This document shows positions 1-5,675 of a stretch of 20,529 nt of DNA, one piece after another (position 1 is the first letter of the stretch; each line of letters begins with the position of its first letter). The translations under genes and the position numbers were made by a program. The notes beneath the pieces were generated by a model that had not been told where the DNA came from, did not search any database, and saw nothing but the letters and a program-made list of their open reading frames with translations. Origin of the DNA: a virus; the IMG/VR virus record IMGVR_UViG_3300030104_002573, positions 1 through 20,529 of that record, one strand, 5' to 3'.

Positions 1-95
1 GGAATAATTTGTCCTGTTGTTGCATAAGCACCTAGTGCTGCTACAAATCCTAGCATGGCCATCCAGCCATTAAACTTTTCTGCTTCGGGTGTCAT
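1..95 (-). CDS. hli: High-light-inducible (Hli) protein, 3' end cut by window edge
   Basis: Small chlorophyll-binding-like membrane protein of the Hli/Scp family, thought to protect photosystems from excess light in infected cells. The 31 complete codons begin MTPEAEKFNGWMAMLGF and continue through GAYATTGQIIP, matching the single Hli helix: the ExxNG(R/W)xAM core, then the TGQ-IPG tail. The usual Arg of NGR is Trp here. The start is the only ATG, 45 bases downstream of the preceding hli stop. It is the third hli copy in this cluster and closely resembles the 71-residue copy at 460-675 in both DNA and protein. The C-terminal few residues lie outside the window. Confidence 0.85.
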   Translation of the reverse strand, partial: MTPEAEKFNGWMAMLGFVAALGAYATTGQII

Positions 96-140
96 TGTTC
101 TTAGATTTAATAGGGGTAGAAGTGTAAGAGACCTTTTATC

Positions 141-254
141 TCAAAATATGCCTGGTATTACCCAGCCAGTGAATCCGTAATTGATTGTTGCAATTATCAA
201 ACCCATCATCGCAAGGCGACCATTGATTTGTTCTGCGTTCTTCCAGTAGTTCAT
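141..254 (-). CDS. hli: Minimal Hli protein (37 aa)
   Basis: Very short Hli family protein: an almost bare helix with the core AEQINGRLAMMGL (about residues 7-19) and the tail TGWVIPGIF. Glu, Asn, Arg and Met of the ExxNGRxAM signature are all present, so chlorophyll-ligand residues look intact. The start ATG overlaps the TAA of the upstream 26-codon ORF (TAATG at 252-256), suggesting translational coupling. A longer in-frame reading back to 407 is open, but its N-terminal extension is low-complexity and overlaps two better small ORFs, so the short start was chosen. Probably sits in the thylakoid membrane during infection. Confidence 0.8.
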   Translation of the reverse strand: MNYWKNAEQINGRLAMMGLIIATINYGFTGWVIPGIF

Positions 255-334
255 TAGACGTATGCAATAGTTGGAGAATAAACAACTGCTGCTGCAATTG
301 TTCCAAGAAATAGAGTCTGTATTAGAATCTTCAT
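254..334 (-). CDS. Tiny single-helix membrane peptide (26 aa), unknown
   Basis: Not recognised. The ORF encodes a 26-residue peptide, almost all hydrophobic: MKILIQTLFLGTIAAAVVY, ending SPTIAYV. It would form one transmembrane helix. Its ATG overlaps the TGA of the upstream 42-codon ORF (ATGA at 331-334) and its TAA overlaps the ATG of the next hli gene, so it is linked by overlap on both sides. That chain is the main reason to call it coding, since it is too short for codon statistics. Small photosystem subunits (PsbT, PetN, PsaM types) are of similar size and topology, but I see no specific match. Confidence 0.5.
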   Translation of the reverse strand: MKILIQTLFLGTIAAAVVYSPTIAYV

Positions 335-459
335 GATTTGAATGGTGAGTTGTAATACGCTTTGTTAACAGTATAAAGTGTAAACAGAGCAACCGCAATA
401 CCAGCAAACCCTAAAAGAAGGATCGGTGAATGCGGTATGTCATATGTTGGGATGTTCAT
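331..459 (-). CDS. Small membrane protein (42 aa) inside hli cluster, unknown
   Basis: Not recognised. The protein starts MNIPTYDIPHSP, has one hydrophobic segment (about residues 12-31, ILLLGFAGIAVALFTLYTV) and a short polar basic tail (NKAYYNSPFKS). It begins one base after the TAA of the 71-residue Hli gene and ends in an ATGA overlap with the next ORF, so it belongs to the same co-translated string. The single helix, size and hli neighbours suggest an accessory thylakoid or photosystem-associated peptide. That is inference from context only. Confidence 0.6.
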   Translation of the reverse strand: MNIPTYDIPHSPILLLGFAGIAVALFTLYTVNKAYYNSPFKS

Positions 460-675
460 TTAAAATACACCTGGAATGATTTGTCCAGTAGTAACATAAG
501 CACCTATCAATGCTACGAAACCAATCATAGCCCAACGACCATTTGTTTTCTCTGCGTTCAATGCATAACCTTCATAAGAATCGTTTTCATCAATCCAAGG
601 TTGTGCTTCAGCAGCAAACATATTCTGCTTACCGTATTCTGTTGTAGTGTACTTGTCGGCAGTTGATGAAGTCAT
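460..675 (-). CDS. hli: High-light-inducible protein (71 aa)
   Basis: Hli family protein with an extended hydrophilic N-terminus (about 40 residues, beginning MTSSTADKYTTTEYGKQN) and a classic C-terminal helix: LNAEKTNGRWAMIGFVA followed by IGAYVTTGQIIPGVF. The ExxNGRxAM chlorophyll-binding signature is complete. Translation start is supported by an AAAGGA ribosome-binding site 5 bases upstream. It is the first gene of the hli string and has a well-formed sigma70-type promoter at 705-734, so it probably drives the two tiny membrane ORFs and the other hli copies. Confidence 0.92.
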   Translation of the reverse strand: MTSSTADKYTTTEYGKQNMFAAEAQPWIDENDSYEGYALNAEKTNGRWAMIGFVALIGAYVTTGQIIPGVF

Positions 676-704
676 TTAATCCTTTTGTAAAGTAATGTAA
701 CATA

Positions 705-734
705 ATTATATAGCAACCATTAAGTCATTGTCAA
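705..734 (-). promoter_or_regulatory. Sigma70-type promoter of the hli cluster
   Basis: On the minus strand a perfect -35 TTGACA (729-734) is separated by 18 bases from a perfect -10 TATAAT (705-710). A TGC lies just before an overlapping TATATAAT reading. The start site would fall near 698, about 23 bases before the hli start codon. Cyanobacterial RNA polymerase could read this without phage factors, fitting early expression. Confidence 0.75.
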
Positions 735-763
735 ATGGGTATTTGTACCGATAACCGAACAAT

Positions 764-786
764 AAAAAGGGGGTCTTATAACCCCC
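764..786 (-). terminator. Intrinsic terminator upstream of hli cluster
   Basis: Minus-strand hairpin with a 6-bp stem GGGGGT/ACCCCC (781-786 with 769-774) and 6-base loop, followed directly by TTTTT (768-764). It ends transcripts of the 52-codon gene at 801-959 and isolates them from the hli promoter just downstream. Confidence 0.8.
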
Positions 787-800
787 ATAAGTATGCATTA

Positions 801-959
801 TCAATAGTCATCATTACTGTTACGGTTTACCCACTCGGCATTGTTTCTACAGTATGCATCAGCATCTATTTGCATCTGCCAATGAGTAAGGGTGTGAAGA
901 GTCTGTATTAGAACAGCACAAAACAATAACAACACTGGCCCAAACCAGAGTGGATGCAT
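801..959 (-). CDS. Small membrane-anchored protein (52 aa), unknown
   Basis: Not recognised. Starts MHPLWFGPVLLLFCAVLIQT: one N-terminal transmembrane helix (about residues 4-20), then a polar tail ending VNRNSNDDY. The start is set by a good ribosome-binding site AGGAG at 968-972, 8 bases upstream. The longer ORF back to 1190 would read through the structured leader and is rejected. An ATG at 983 (adding 8 residues) is possible but has no ribosome-binding site. The gene is a single unit, with an extended -10 promoter near 1084, a folded leader, and a terminator just after the stop. Confidence 0.65.
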   Translation of the reverse strand: MHPLWFGPVLLLFCAVLIQTLHTLTHWQMQIDADAYCRNNAEWVNRNSNDDY

Positions 960-1000
960 TACTAAGTCTCCTGTCTTTTTCATAGGAAGAATATTAGAAT

Positions 1001-1078
1001 GGTGGGTTCCTATAGCCGCTATTCCTGAACCCACCAAAGGGGAATACCGCAGTCGTAGGTAGCGAAAAACAAACGACT
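1001..1078 (-). promoter_or_regulatory. Structured 5' leader RNA (candidate cis-regulatory element)
   Basis: Between an extended -10 promoter and the 52-codon gene the minus-strand RNA can form two hairpins. Hairpin A pairs AGTCGT (1078-1073) with ACGACT (1056-1051). Hairpin B pairs GGTGGGTTC (1035-1027) with GAACCCACC (1009-1001), nine perfect pairs, with ATAGC/GCTAT nested inside. Loop A holds CGCTA (1064-1060), complementary to TAGCG (1021-1017) in hairpin B, so a kissing contact is possible. A competing 6-bp pairing TATTCC (1046-1041) with GGAATA (1025-1020) excludes it. Such mutually exclusive pairings resemble a riboswitch or protein-binding leader. The cyanophage-associated wcaG and PhotoRC RNA motifs are known families to compare; I cannot assign it to either. 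Confidence 0.5.
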
Positions 1079-1083
1079 CACAT

Positions 1084-1092
1084 ATTATAGCA
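1084..1092 (-). promoter_or_regulatory. Extended -10 promoter for the structured leader
   Basis: Minus strand reads TGCTATAAT, a perfect extended -10 (TG-N-TATAAT). No good -35 is present at 17-18 bases upstream (best TTCCAT). It overlaps the 3' end of the 89-codon gene. The predicted start near 1077 would place the whole two-hairpin element at the 5' end of the transcript. Confidence 0.5.
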
Positions 1093-1095
1093 TAC

Positions 1096-1365
1096 TTACA
1101 ACTGAAATGGAAGATAACTGCATTCATCATCCGCTTCTCTTGAAGCAAGTTCAATAATTCTTGATACTTTACTAAACAGTTCTCTATCAACTCTCTTATT
1201 CCAAGACATGCAATTTACCATATTATTAGTAAGCTGCACAAATCTATCAGCTTCTTCGGTAGTCAACTTTAATTTAGCAGAACCACATCTTGGTTCATTA
1301 GCTTTGAGAAGAAAACTGAAATGCTCTTCAGTAATAGGAGTTCCTCTTTGACTTAGGACTGACAT
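1096..1365 (-). CDS. Hypothetical protein (89 aa)
   Basis: Not recognised. A soluble, mainly helical small protein starting MSVLSQRGTPITEEHFSF, with a charged centre (LTTEEADRFVQL) and three cysteines, ending YLPFQL. An in-frame ATG at 1452 would extend it through the terminator hairpin at 1397-1425, so the start at 1365 was preferred. It lies just downstream of a TATAAT box at 1387-1392, giving a leader of about 15 bases. No strong ribosome-binding site is visible, which lowers certainty about the exact start. Function unknown. Confidence 0.65.
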   Translation of the reverse strand: MSVLSQRGTPITEEHFSFLLKANEPRCGSAKLKLTTEEADRFVQLTNNMVNCMSWNKRVDRELFSKVSRIIELASREADDECSYLPFQL

Positions 1366-1386
1366 TGTTATGTAGAATTTGATTTT

Positions 1387-1415
1387 ATTATAGCACAAAA
1401 AAAGACCCTCCGCAA
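1387..1415 (-). promoter_or_regulatory. Promoter overlapping a terminator
   Basis: Minus strand has -35 TTGCGG (1410-1415), a 17-base spacer and an extended -10 TGCTATAAT (TATAAT at 1387-1392). The -35 lies in the loop and 3' arm of the preceding terminator hairpin and the U-run lies in the spacer. One small element thus ends the upstream unit and starts the 89-codon gene. Confidence 0.55.
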
Positions 1416-1519
1416 GGAGGGTCTTGATAGTATTCAGGCTCTCTTGGGTCATCCTTAGGATCCCAGTAGAAGAATTTCATCTGGGATAACCTACAATGTT
1501 TAAGAGGCTTGATTTTCAT
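1388..1519 (-). CDS. Possible small ORF (43 aa) running through the terminator
   Basis: Starts next to the TAA of the exported-protein gene (TAAATG at 1517-1522) and encodes MKIKPLKHC, then a stretch rich in Trp, Asp, Pro and Tyr (FFYWDPKDDPREPEYYQD), and ends at the -10 box of the next promoter. The last 12 or so codons are the terminator hairpin itself, so full translation would require readthrough. An internal ATG starts 13 codons in. No ribosome-binding site is visible. The composition is protein-like, but the terminator overlap makes this a weak call. Confidence 0.25.
   Translation of the reverse strand: MKIKPLKHCRLSQMKFFYWDPKDDPREPEYYQDPPCGGSFFVL
1397..1425 (-). terminator. Intrinsic terminator after the exported protein gene
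   Basis: Minus-strand hairpin with a 10-bp perfect stem AAGACCCTCC/GGAGGGTCTT and 4-base loop (1402-1425), followed by a run of T that merges with the stem end down to 1397. A strong rho-independent terminator for the transcript of the gene at 1520-1903. Confidence 0.88.
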
Positions 1520-1903
1520 TTAGAATGTGTACTTAACACCAACTTTACCACCGAAGTTAACGATAGAATCACCAGTAGCATCCTCATCAGTGATACCAGA
1601 GATTTCTCCGTAGATGTCAGCAGATTCTGCAAGAGCAACGCTTAGACCAACCTTACCAGAAAGTTCTGTCTCAGTGTCATCTGATGAATCAGTATGAACG
1701 AAAGAAGGACCACCTTGTACGTAGTAAGCAATCTTATCAGTTGCACCGTCAAAACCGAAGTGAAGGTCAGTTGTTGCAGATGTGTACTCTCCGTCAGGAT
1801 ATGATGCATTTGCTTCTACGTTCACATAAGGACCAGCAAAAGCAGCTGAAGAAAGTAGAAAAGGTGCAGCAAAAGCAGCTGCGATTGTTGATTTGATAGA
1901 CAT
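1520..1903 (-). CDS. Exported outer-membrane beta-barrel-like protein (127 aa)
   Basis: Starts MSIKSTIAAAFAAPFLLSSA with an AFA-GP junction near residue 23, a textbook Sec signal peptide. The mature part (about 104 residues) has alternating polar and hydrophobic strands (KIAYYVQGGPSF, VGLSVALAESADIYGEISG) and ends KVGVKYTF, with the terminal Phe typical of outer-membrane barrels recognised by BamA. At about 100 residues it is half the size of an 8-strand barrel, so a reduced or oligomeric barrel is more likely than a full porin. It is a single-gene unit: strong promoter, a folded attenuator-like leader and a strong terminator. In a phage it could alter the host outer membrane. Function inferred. 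Confidence 0.7.
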   Translation of the reverse strand: MSIKSTIAAAFAAPFLLSSAAFAGPYVNVEANASYPDGEYTSATTDLHFGFDGATDKIAYYVQGGPSFVHTDSSDDTETELSGKVGLSVALAESADIYGEISGITDEDATGDSIVNFGGKVGVKYTF

Positions 1904-1927
1904 GATTGTTTTAAAGTATCTCGCAAG

Positions 1928-1983
1928 AAAAAAATCCTGCGGATGATGAGATCCCCGACATGGGATCTGTTACATTACGCAGG
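1928..1983 (-). promoter_or_regulatory. Attenuator-like folded leader before the exported protein
   Basis: In the minus-strand leader, CCTGCG (1983-1978) pairs with CGCAGG (1941-1936), enclosing an inner stem AGATCCC (1968-1962) with GGGATCT (1955-1949), and a run of seven T follows at 1934-1928. The two stems are separated by an asymmetric internal loop (9 and 7 bases). It lies about 30 bases downstream of the predicted start site and 25 bases before the start codon, so it could act as an attenuator of its own gene. It might instead simply terminate the long glycan operon ending at 2045; both readings are possible. Confidence 0.55.
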
Positions 1984-2018
1984 GGTACGATCTTTCGATT
2001 CCTTTGTTAATAGTATTT

Positions 2019-2048
2019 ATTATAACATAAGTTTACATTATACGTCAA
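2019..2048 (-). promoter_or_regulatory. Sigma70-type promoter of the exported protein gene
   Basis: Minus strand has TTGACG (2043-2048), an 18-base spacer and TATAAT (2019-2024). The -35 overlaps the TGA of the glycosyltransferase gene. An overlapping AATAAATA matches the T4-type late promoter TATAAATA at 7 of 8 bases, so dual-phase expression is conceivable. Confidence 0.7.
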
Positions 2049-2890
2049 GCCCCCTCTTTTTGCTCATCTGCCCTTGGAATAGGACCGTTTACATCAAAAC
2101 CAGGCGGTAAACCGTACATGTATGGTTCGTACTTCATCAACTGATTTATTGGAATCTGAGAACCAGATGTTGTCCAGAACTCATTCACACCATTAAAACT
2201 ATTCTTATGGAAGATATCTAAATGCTCATCATGGATTGATGATCCATGCTCCATAGAGAACAAGAAGATAGGAAGCACATATGTCTTACCAGAATATAGA
2301 ATACAATCTTCTGATGTTGCACGAGGTTGTACTCCATTATCTAACTTGTACTTCTCTCCTCTCATATGCATCCTTCTAATCTTCTCTGCATGATGTCTGG
2401 TAATAAGATAACAGGCAGCAGAGAAGTCATTAATAAATCTAGGATGCATAGTAATATGAACTATAGCAGGATTAATAATCGTAAACTGCATACAATCATA
2501 ATCATGAGGAAGATATGATATCATATCGTTCCAACTAAAATTCCAGAACTTAACTGTAGAGAAGTCTACATCATCTTCCATGATGAGAACTCTATCATAA
2601 TCAGTTTCATCTAAAAAATATCTGATTGCTTTCATATGAGATAAGCAACAGCCTAACTCACCAGGTGATAAGTTATCAGGTACTCTTCCCTTTAGATACT
2701 GAGTAACATCTTCATCATCTCTCGCATCTATACCACTAATCCTAGTTTGATTTTTTATATTCCAATACTCAAACTGGTCTTCCATGAACTCTTTACGATG
2801 TTCATCCTTGTCACAGTTTATCCAAAGAACAGGAGTAAACCCTTGGAGTTTATGTGCAGATTTGTTTTTATCTAGTGCGAAGTTTGACAT
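2045..2890 (-). CDS. GT25-like glycosyltransferase (281 aa)
   Basis: Resembles family GT25 (LPS LgtB/LpsA-type galactosyltransferases, which transfer sugars to lipopolysaccharide). Visible signatures are PVLWINCDKDEHR near residue 20, the GT25 hallmark GELGCCLSH at about 77-85, and the acidic motif VLIMEDDVDF at about 101-110, likely the metal/nucleotide-sugar site. The last ~50 residues look specific to this protein. It is the last gene of the glycan operon and overlaps the preceding glycosyltransferase by 23 bases. The donor sugar cannot be read from the sequence. Confidence 0.8.
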   Translation of the reverse strand: MSNFALDKNKSAHKLQGFTPVLWINCDKDEHRKEFMEDQFEYWNIKNQTRISGIDARDDEDVTQYLKGRVPDNLSPGELGCCLSHMKAIRYFLDETDYDRVLIMEDDVDFSTVKFWNFSWNDMISYLPHDYDCMQFTIINPAIVHITMHPRFINDFSAACYLITRHHAEKIRRMHMRGEKYKLDNGVQPRATSEDCILYSGKTYVLPIFLFSMEHGSSIHDEHLDIFHKNSFNGVNEFWTTSGSQIPINQLMKYEPYMYGLPPGFDVNGPIPRADEQKEGA

Positions 2891-3680
2891 AATCTAAATT
2901 GCTGTAGTACTCTTTGAGTTCCTCACGATTCATTTGGTTAATTCTTTCGTAAAGGTTTTTGTTTTTGTCTATGAAAGGGTTAGTAAACCACGAGTTGTCA
3001 GTACGAGCATGTTCAAGATGATAAACATGAGCATCCAGTCTGCCAACATTATAACCCAGTGTGTTGAATCTGTACCACCTTTCGTTATCCTCATAACCAT
3101 ATGCAATAAAGTTTTCGTTCTCTAAGCCTCCTTCTATATATTTCTCACGGTTGAAGAATTGACAGAATCCATACTTAGCATCATAGACTTTAGATTTATC
3201 ATGAAGTATAGAAAGATTATAATCTCCGTTAATAAAGTTAGAAACCAACTCATCATCAGCAAAGATTTGATACTGCCAATCACCATCACCATAAGGATAT
3301 ACAACATCATATGTACCATCCAAAATCTTCTCTTCTGCTTGCTGATAAGACTCCAAGGGTAAAAGTATATCACAATCATAATTAACCACCACAGGAGTCT
3401 TAGACATCATAGTCATGTCATTTAAGATCCTAGTGCGATGGAAGATTGGATCCTTACTCTGTTCAAAAACAGTATGCAATCTTTGTGCTTTCTCCTCACC
3501 TACACATTCTTTAATCTGTGGTAGAGCTGTAGCAGCAAAGGTAGATGCTGTATCAACTTCCTTGATAATAACCTTAGCATCAGTATTGTCAAGGAGATAG
3601 CAGGTAGAAACAATAACATTTCTAAGTCTATCCGTTGTCTCTATCCTTAGAGGGACTATGAATGTAGTGTTCTCAATCAT
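2868..3680 (-). CDS. GT-A glycosyltransferase (GT7/GT2-like, 270 aa)
   Basis: A GT-A fold nucleotide-sugar transferase. The N-terminal strand TTFIVPLRIETTDR and the metal-binding DxD motif in VVVNYDCDILLP (DCD at about 102-104) are clear. A later block AYGYEDNERWYRFNTLGY (about 190-208) resembles the GWGxEDxD acceptor-site block of the GT7 C-terminal domain. The start ATG at 3680 forms an ATGA overlap with the upstream fucosyltransferase and has GGAGGT about 10 bases upstream; a GTG 12 bases earlier is possible but would lie inside that ribosome-binding site. Acceptor and donor unknown. Confidence 0.75.
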   Translation of the reverse strand: MIENTTFIVPLRIETTDRLRNVIVSTCYLLDNTDAKVIIKEVDTASTFAATALPQIKECVGEEKAQRLHTVFEQSKDPIFHRTRILNDMTMMSKTPVVVNYDCDILLPLESYQQAEEKILDGTYDVVYPYGDGDWQYQIFADDELVSNFINGDYNLSILHDKSKVYDAKYGFCQFFNREKYIEGGLENENFIAYGYEDNERWYRFNTLGYNVGRLDAHVYHLEHARTDNSWFTNPFIDKNKNLYERINQMNREELKEYYSNLDYVKLRTR

Positions 3681-4480
3681 ATCTTTACCCACCTCCGAGG
3701 GAATAGATCAGAAACATCATGGTCTTTAGTATAACCAGTGATACCAAACCAATTCTTAGGATATACAACATCTTTGTCTTCTGCTTCAGATAACCAAGCA
3801 GGCCACCAACTGAAGGTGCTGTTAGCAATAATGAATCCAGTACACATACCCATCAAACACATATCAATATAAGAACTATTGTTTTCTGCAATAAGGAACC
3901 TATCAGGTTGGAATAACTTTTGTTTGTTACACCACTCAGTATCATCAGAAAAGATAATTACCTCTCTTCTCTTATCAAATCTCTTAAGTGCTTGCTCATA
4001 ATATTCTAATCCCTGATTATAATGATTCTCTACGTTGGTAATAAAATCTCCTCTACGGATATGAAGAGCAATAGCATCTTCTGTCTTACCCATTATCTCT
4101 TTACAAGGTTCTAAAATCTCTTTACGGAAAGTAAAGTCCTTACGTATCTCATCCTTGATGTGATTAAAATACATTGGTGTCTGATAGTATCCTACCAGTG
4201 ATGTATTGTCTGGGCAGTTATCAAACAGTTCCTCACTAAAATGAAAGTGTGGTTCCTGAATGTATCGATCTGTCTCCAATACACCTTGCTTTACATCAAG
4301 ATCAAATGGATTAAAAAGTTCTGTATATAATCTATTACCAAGAGAATCAACGACTGGATCCTCATTGTTAGCAACCATGTAATCAAAACCACGGTTACGT
4401 GCTATCCCCTTAAGGGATGCATACTGAAACATCTGGTTACCCAGTTGTCCCATACGACCAAGATGATTAAAGCCCAGCAT
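3677..4480 (-). CDS. GT11 alpha-1,2-fucosyltransferase-like (267 aa), copy 2
   Basis: GT11 enzymes move L-fucose from GDP-fucose to a galactose-type acceptor. The start has the family pattern GxGQLGNQMFQYASLKG (about 8-24). The GDP-fucose-binding HIRRGD motif is at 140-145, FSDDTEWC lies near 175, and the C-terminal motif ANSTFSWWPAWL near 220. All three conserved blocks are present and the length is normal for the family. It directly follows a paralogue with the same start and motif order (TGATG junction at 4478-4482), pointing to a tandem duplication followed by divergence. Probably cytoplasmic, acting on a growing glycan. Confidence 0.9.
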   Translation of the reverse strand: MLGFNHLGRMGQLGNQMFQYASLKGIARNRGFDYMVANNEDPVVDSLGNRLYTELFNPFDLDVKQGVLETDRYIQEPHFHFSEELFDNCPDNTSLVGYYQTPMYFNHIKDEIRKDFTFRKEILEPCKEIMGKTEDAIALHIRRGDFITNVENHYNQGLEYYEQALKRFDKRREVIIFSDDTEWCNKQKLFQPDRFLIAENNSSYIDMCLMGMCTGFIIANSTFSWWPAWLSEAEDKDVVYPKNWFGITGYTKDHDVSDLFPRRWVKI

Positions 4481-5352
4481 CAGTTTCCAGTCTCCGTAAA
4501 TGTTTCAGTGATCCATCCTTCTGGGAGGATGTCAGAAAGATCATTAAAGGATAGTTTATCTCCGAACCAAGGACTGGGAGCGATAACTTTATGATCCTTA
4601 TCTTTTTGTAACCAGGCACCCCACCAAGAAAGCGTACTATTAGATATTATAGCATCTGTACAGAGAGACATCAAGCATAAGTCAACATATGGAATTGCAG
4701 ATTTCTTTCTACTACCATCACCCTCTAGTGTTTCATGGTCATAGTAATCAACTGACTCACTAACAAAGAACCTATCCTGATCAAAGAATGGTTCGTTCTT
4801 ACACCACTCTGGATCATCACTAATAACTAGGCACTCCTCAGTAGGGAAATACTTATCCAACACTCTCTTATAATACTCCACTCTAGGCATAGGATAGAAG
4901 TCTGGTCTACCTACGTTGTCACCTCTACGAACATGAAGGAACACAACTCTACCACCAGCAAATTGCTTCATAAACTTTCTGCAGGGCTTCATTATGTCTG
5001 TATTAAATGCGAAGTCCTTACGAATCTTATTCTCAATATGCTTAAAATATTTTTCAGTCTGTCTGTATCCATCCACGTTCACATTGTCAGGGAAAGAATC
5101 AAACTGTTCCTTATCAAACGCAAAGGTGCTTTCATTAAGTGTCTTAAAGTTCTCAGGAACATATCCTACATGACCTTCTGCACCTGTCATCTTGAAGCAA
5201 TCAAACAAACCATAGTTTGCTTCCTTGTATGTGTCTGATGGTGGAACACACCAATCATAATTATGCTTTGCTGCTATCCCTCTTAAGGATGCATACTGGA
5301 ACATCTGATTACCAAATCTTCCATTGTCTCCGAGTCTGTTGTAACCAATCAT
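4480..5352 (-). CDS. GT11 alpha-1,2-fucosyltransferase-like (290 aa), copy 1
   Basis: Same family as its downstream neighbour: GRFGNQMFQYASLRG (11-25), HVRRGDN (140-146), VISDDPEWC (about 176-184) and SNSTLSWWGAWL near 241. Catalytic-domain motifs are intact. Compared with copy 2 it has an insertion of about 20 residues before the last motif (around SESVDYYDHETLEGDGS), so acceptor specificity may differ. It starts in an ATGA overlap with the PurS-like gene. GDP-fucose would have to come from the gmd product or from the host, since no obvious GDP-fucose synthase is in the window. Confidence 0.92.
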   Translation of the reverse strand: MIGYNRLGDNGRFGNQMFQYASLRGIAAKHNYDWCVPPSDTYKEANYGLFDCFKMTGAEGHVGYVPENFKTLNESTFAFDKEQFDSFPDNVNVDGYRQTEKYFKHIENKIRKDFAFNTDIMKPCRKFMKQFAGGRVVFLHVRRGDNVGRPDFYPMPRVEYYKRVLDKYFPTEECLVISDDPEWCKNEPFFDQDRFFVSESVDYYDHETLEGDGSRKKSAIPYVDLCLMSLCTDAIISNSTLSWWGAWLQKDKDHKVIAPSPWFGDKLSFNDLSDILPEGWITETFTETGN

Positions 5353-5675
5353 GATGCATCAAATATAGAATGTTTTGAAGTACCTGCATTATCATTTGAT
5401 ATATTACCTATACCAGTTTCTTCCGTCTCATGAAATTCATATTCCCAATCTTCTATCACAGTATTGGCTAGAAACAAATCACTAAGTTTATACAACTCTT
5501 TCTCTGCTGTTTCATAATCTTCTGCTTCAAACCAGTAATCAATACACTTACCAATCCGTAAGAGATTTGATTTAAGATTAGGAGCAACTCTATGAGTATT
5601 ATTCATCACAGCATTACCAGCAGCATCTGAAACAGATCCTCTCAACTTTACATTTACAGTTGCTTTAAATTTCAT
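5349..5675 (-). CDS. purS: PurS-like subunit of FGAM synthetase (108 aa)
   Basis: PurS is the small structural subunit of phosphoribosylformylglycinamidine synthase (with PurL and PurQ) in purine synthesis. The N-terminus MKFKATVNVKLRGSVSDAAG matches the PurS first strand and 'D-x-x-G' turn. The block RIGKCIDYWFEAEDYETAEK followed by LFLANTVIEDWEYEF matches the PurS core (gK...e-l-e...LLANPVIEDYE). About 28 extra C-terminal residues are Ser/Asn/Thr-rich and not part of PurS (usual length about 80-90). It is locked by ATGA overlaps between two sugar-transferase genes, an odd place for a purine gene. No purL or purQ is visible here. Confidence 0.75.
   Translation of the reverse strand: MKFKATVNVKLRGSVSDAAGNAVMNNTHRVAPNLKSNLLRIGKCIDYWFEAEDYETAEKELYKLSDLFLANTVIEDWEYEFHETEETGIGNISNDNAGTSKHSIFDAS

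Noticed and set aside
1001-1078. tRNA or tRNA-like element suggested by GGTTC and 9-bp arms
   Set aside because: No 7-bp acceptor stem, anticodon arm or proper T-arm spacing could be built; the hairpins fit a leader element better.
2868-3692. Alternative GTG start of the GT-A gene at 3692
   Set aside because: The GTG lies within the ribosome-binding region that serves the ATG at 3680, and the ATG has the operon's usual ATGA overlap.
4933-5238. 101-codon plus-strand ORF inside a GT11 gene
   Set aside because: It is antisense to clear GT11 motifs, with no ribosome-binding site or promoter and an unusual Leu/Ile/Cys-rich composition.
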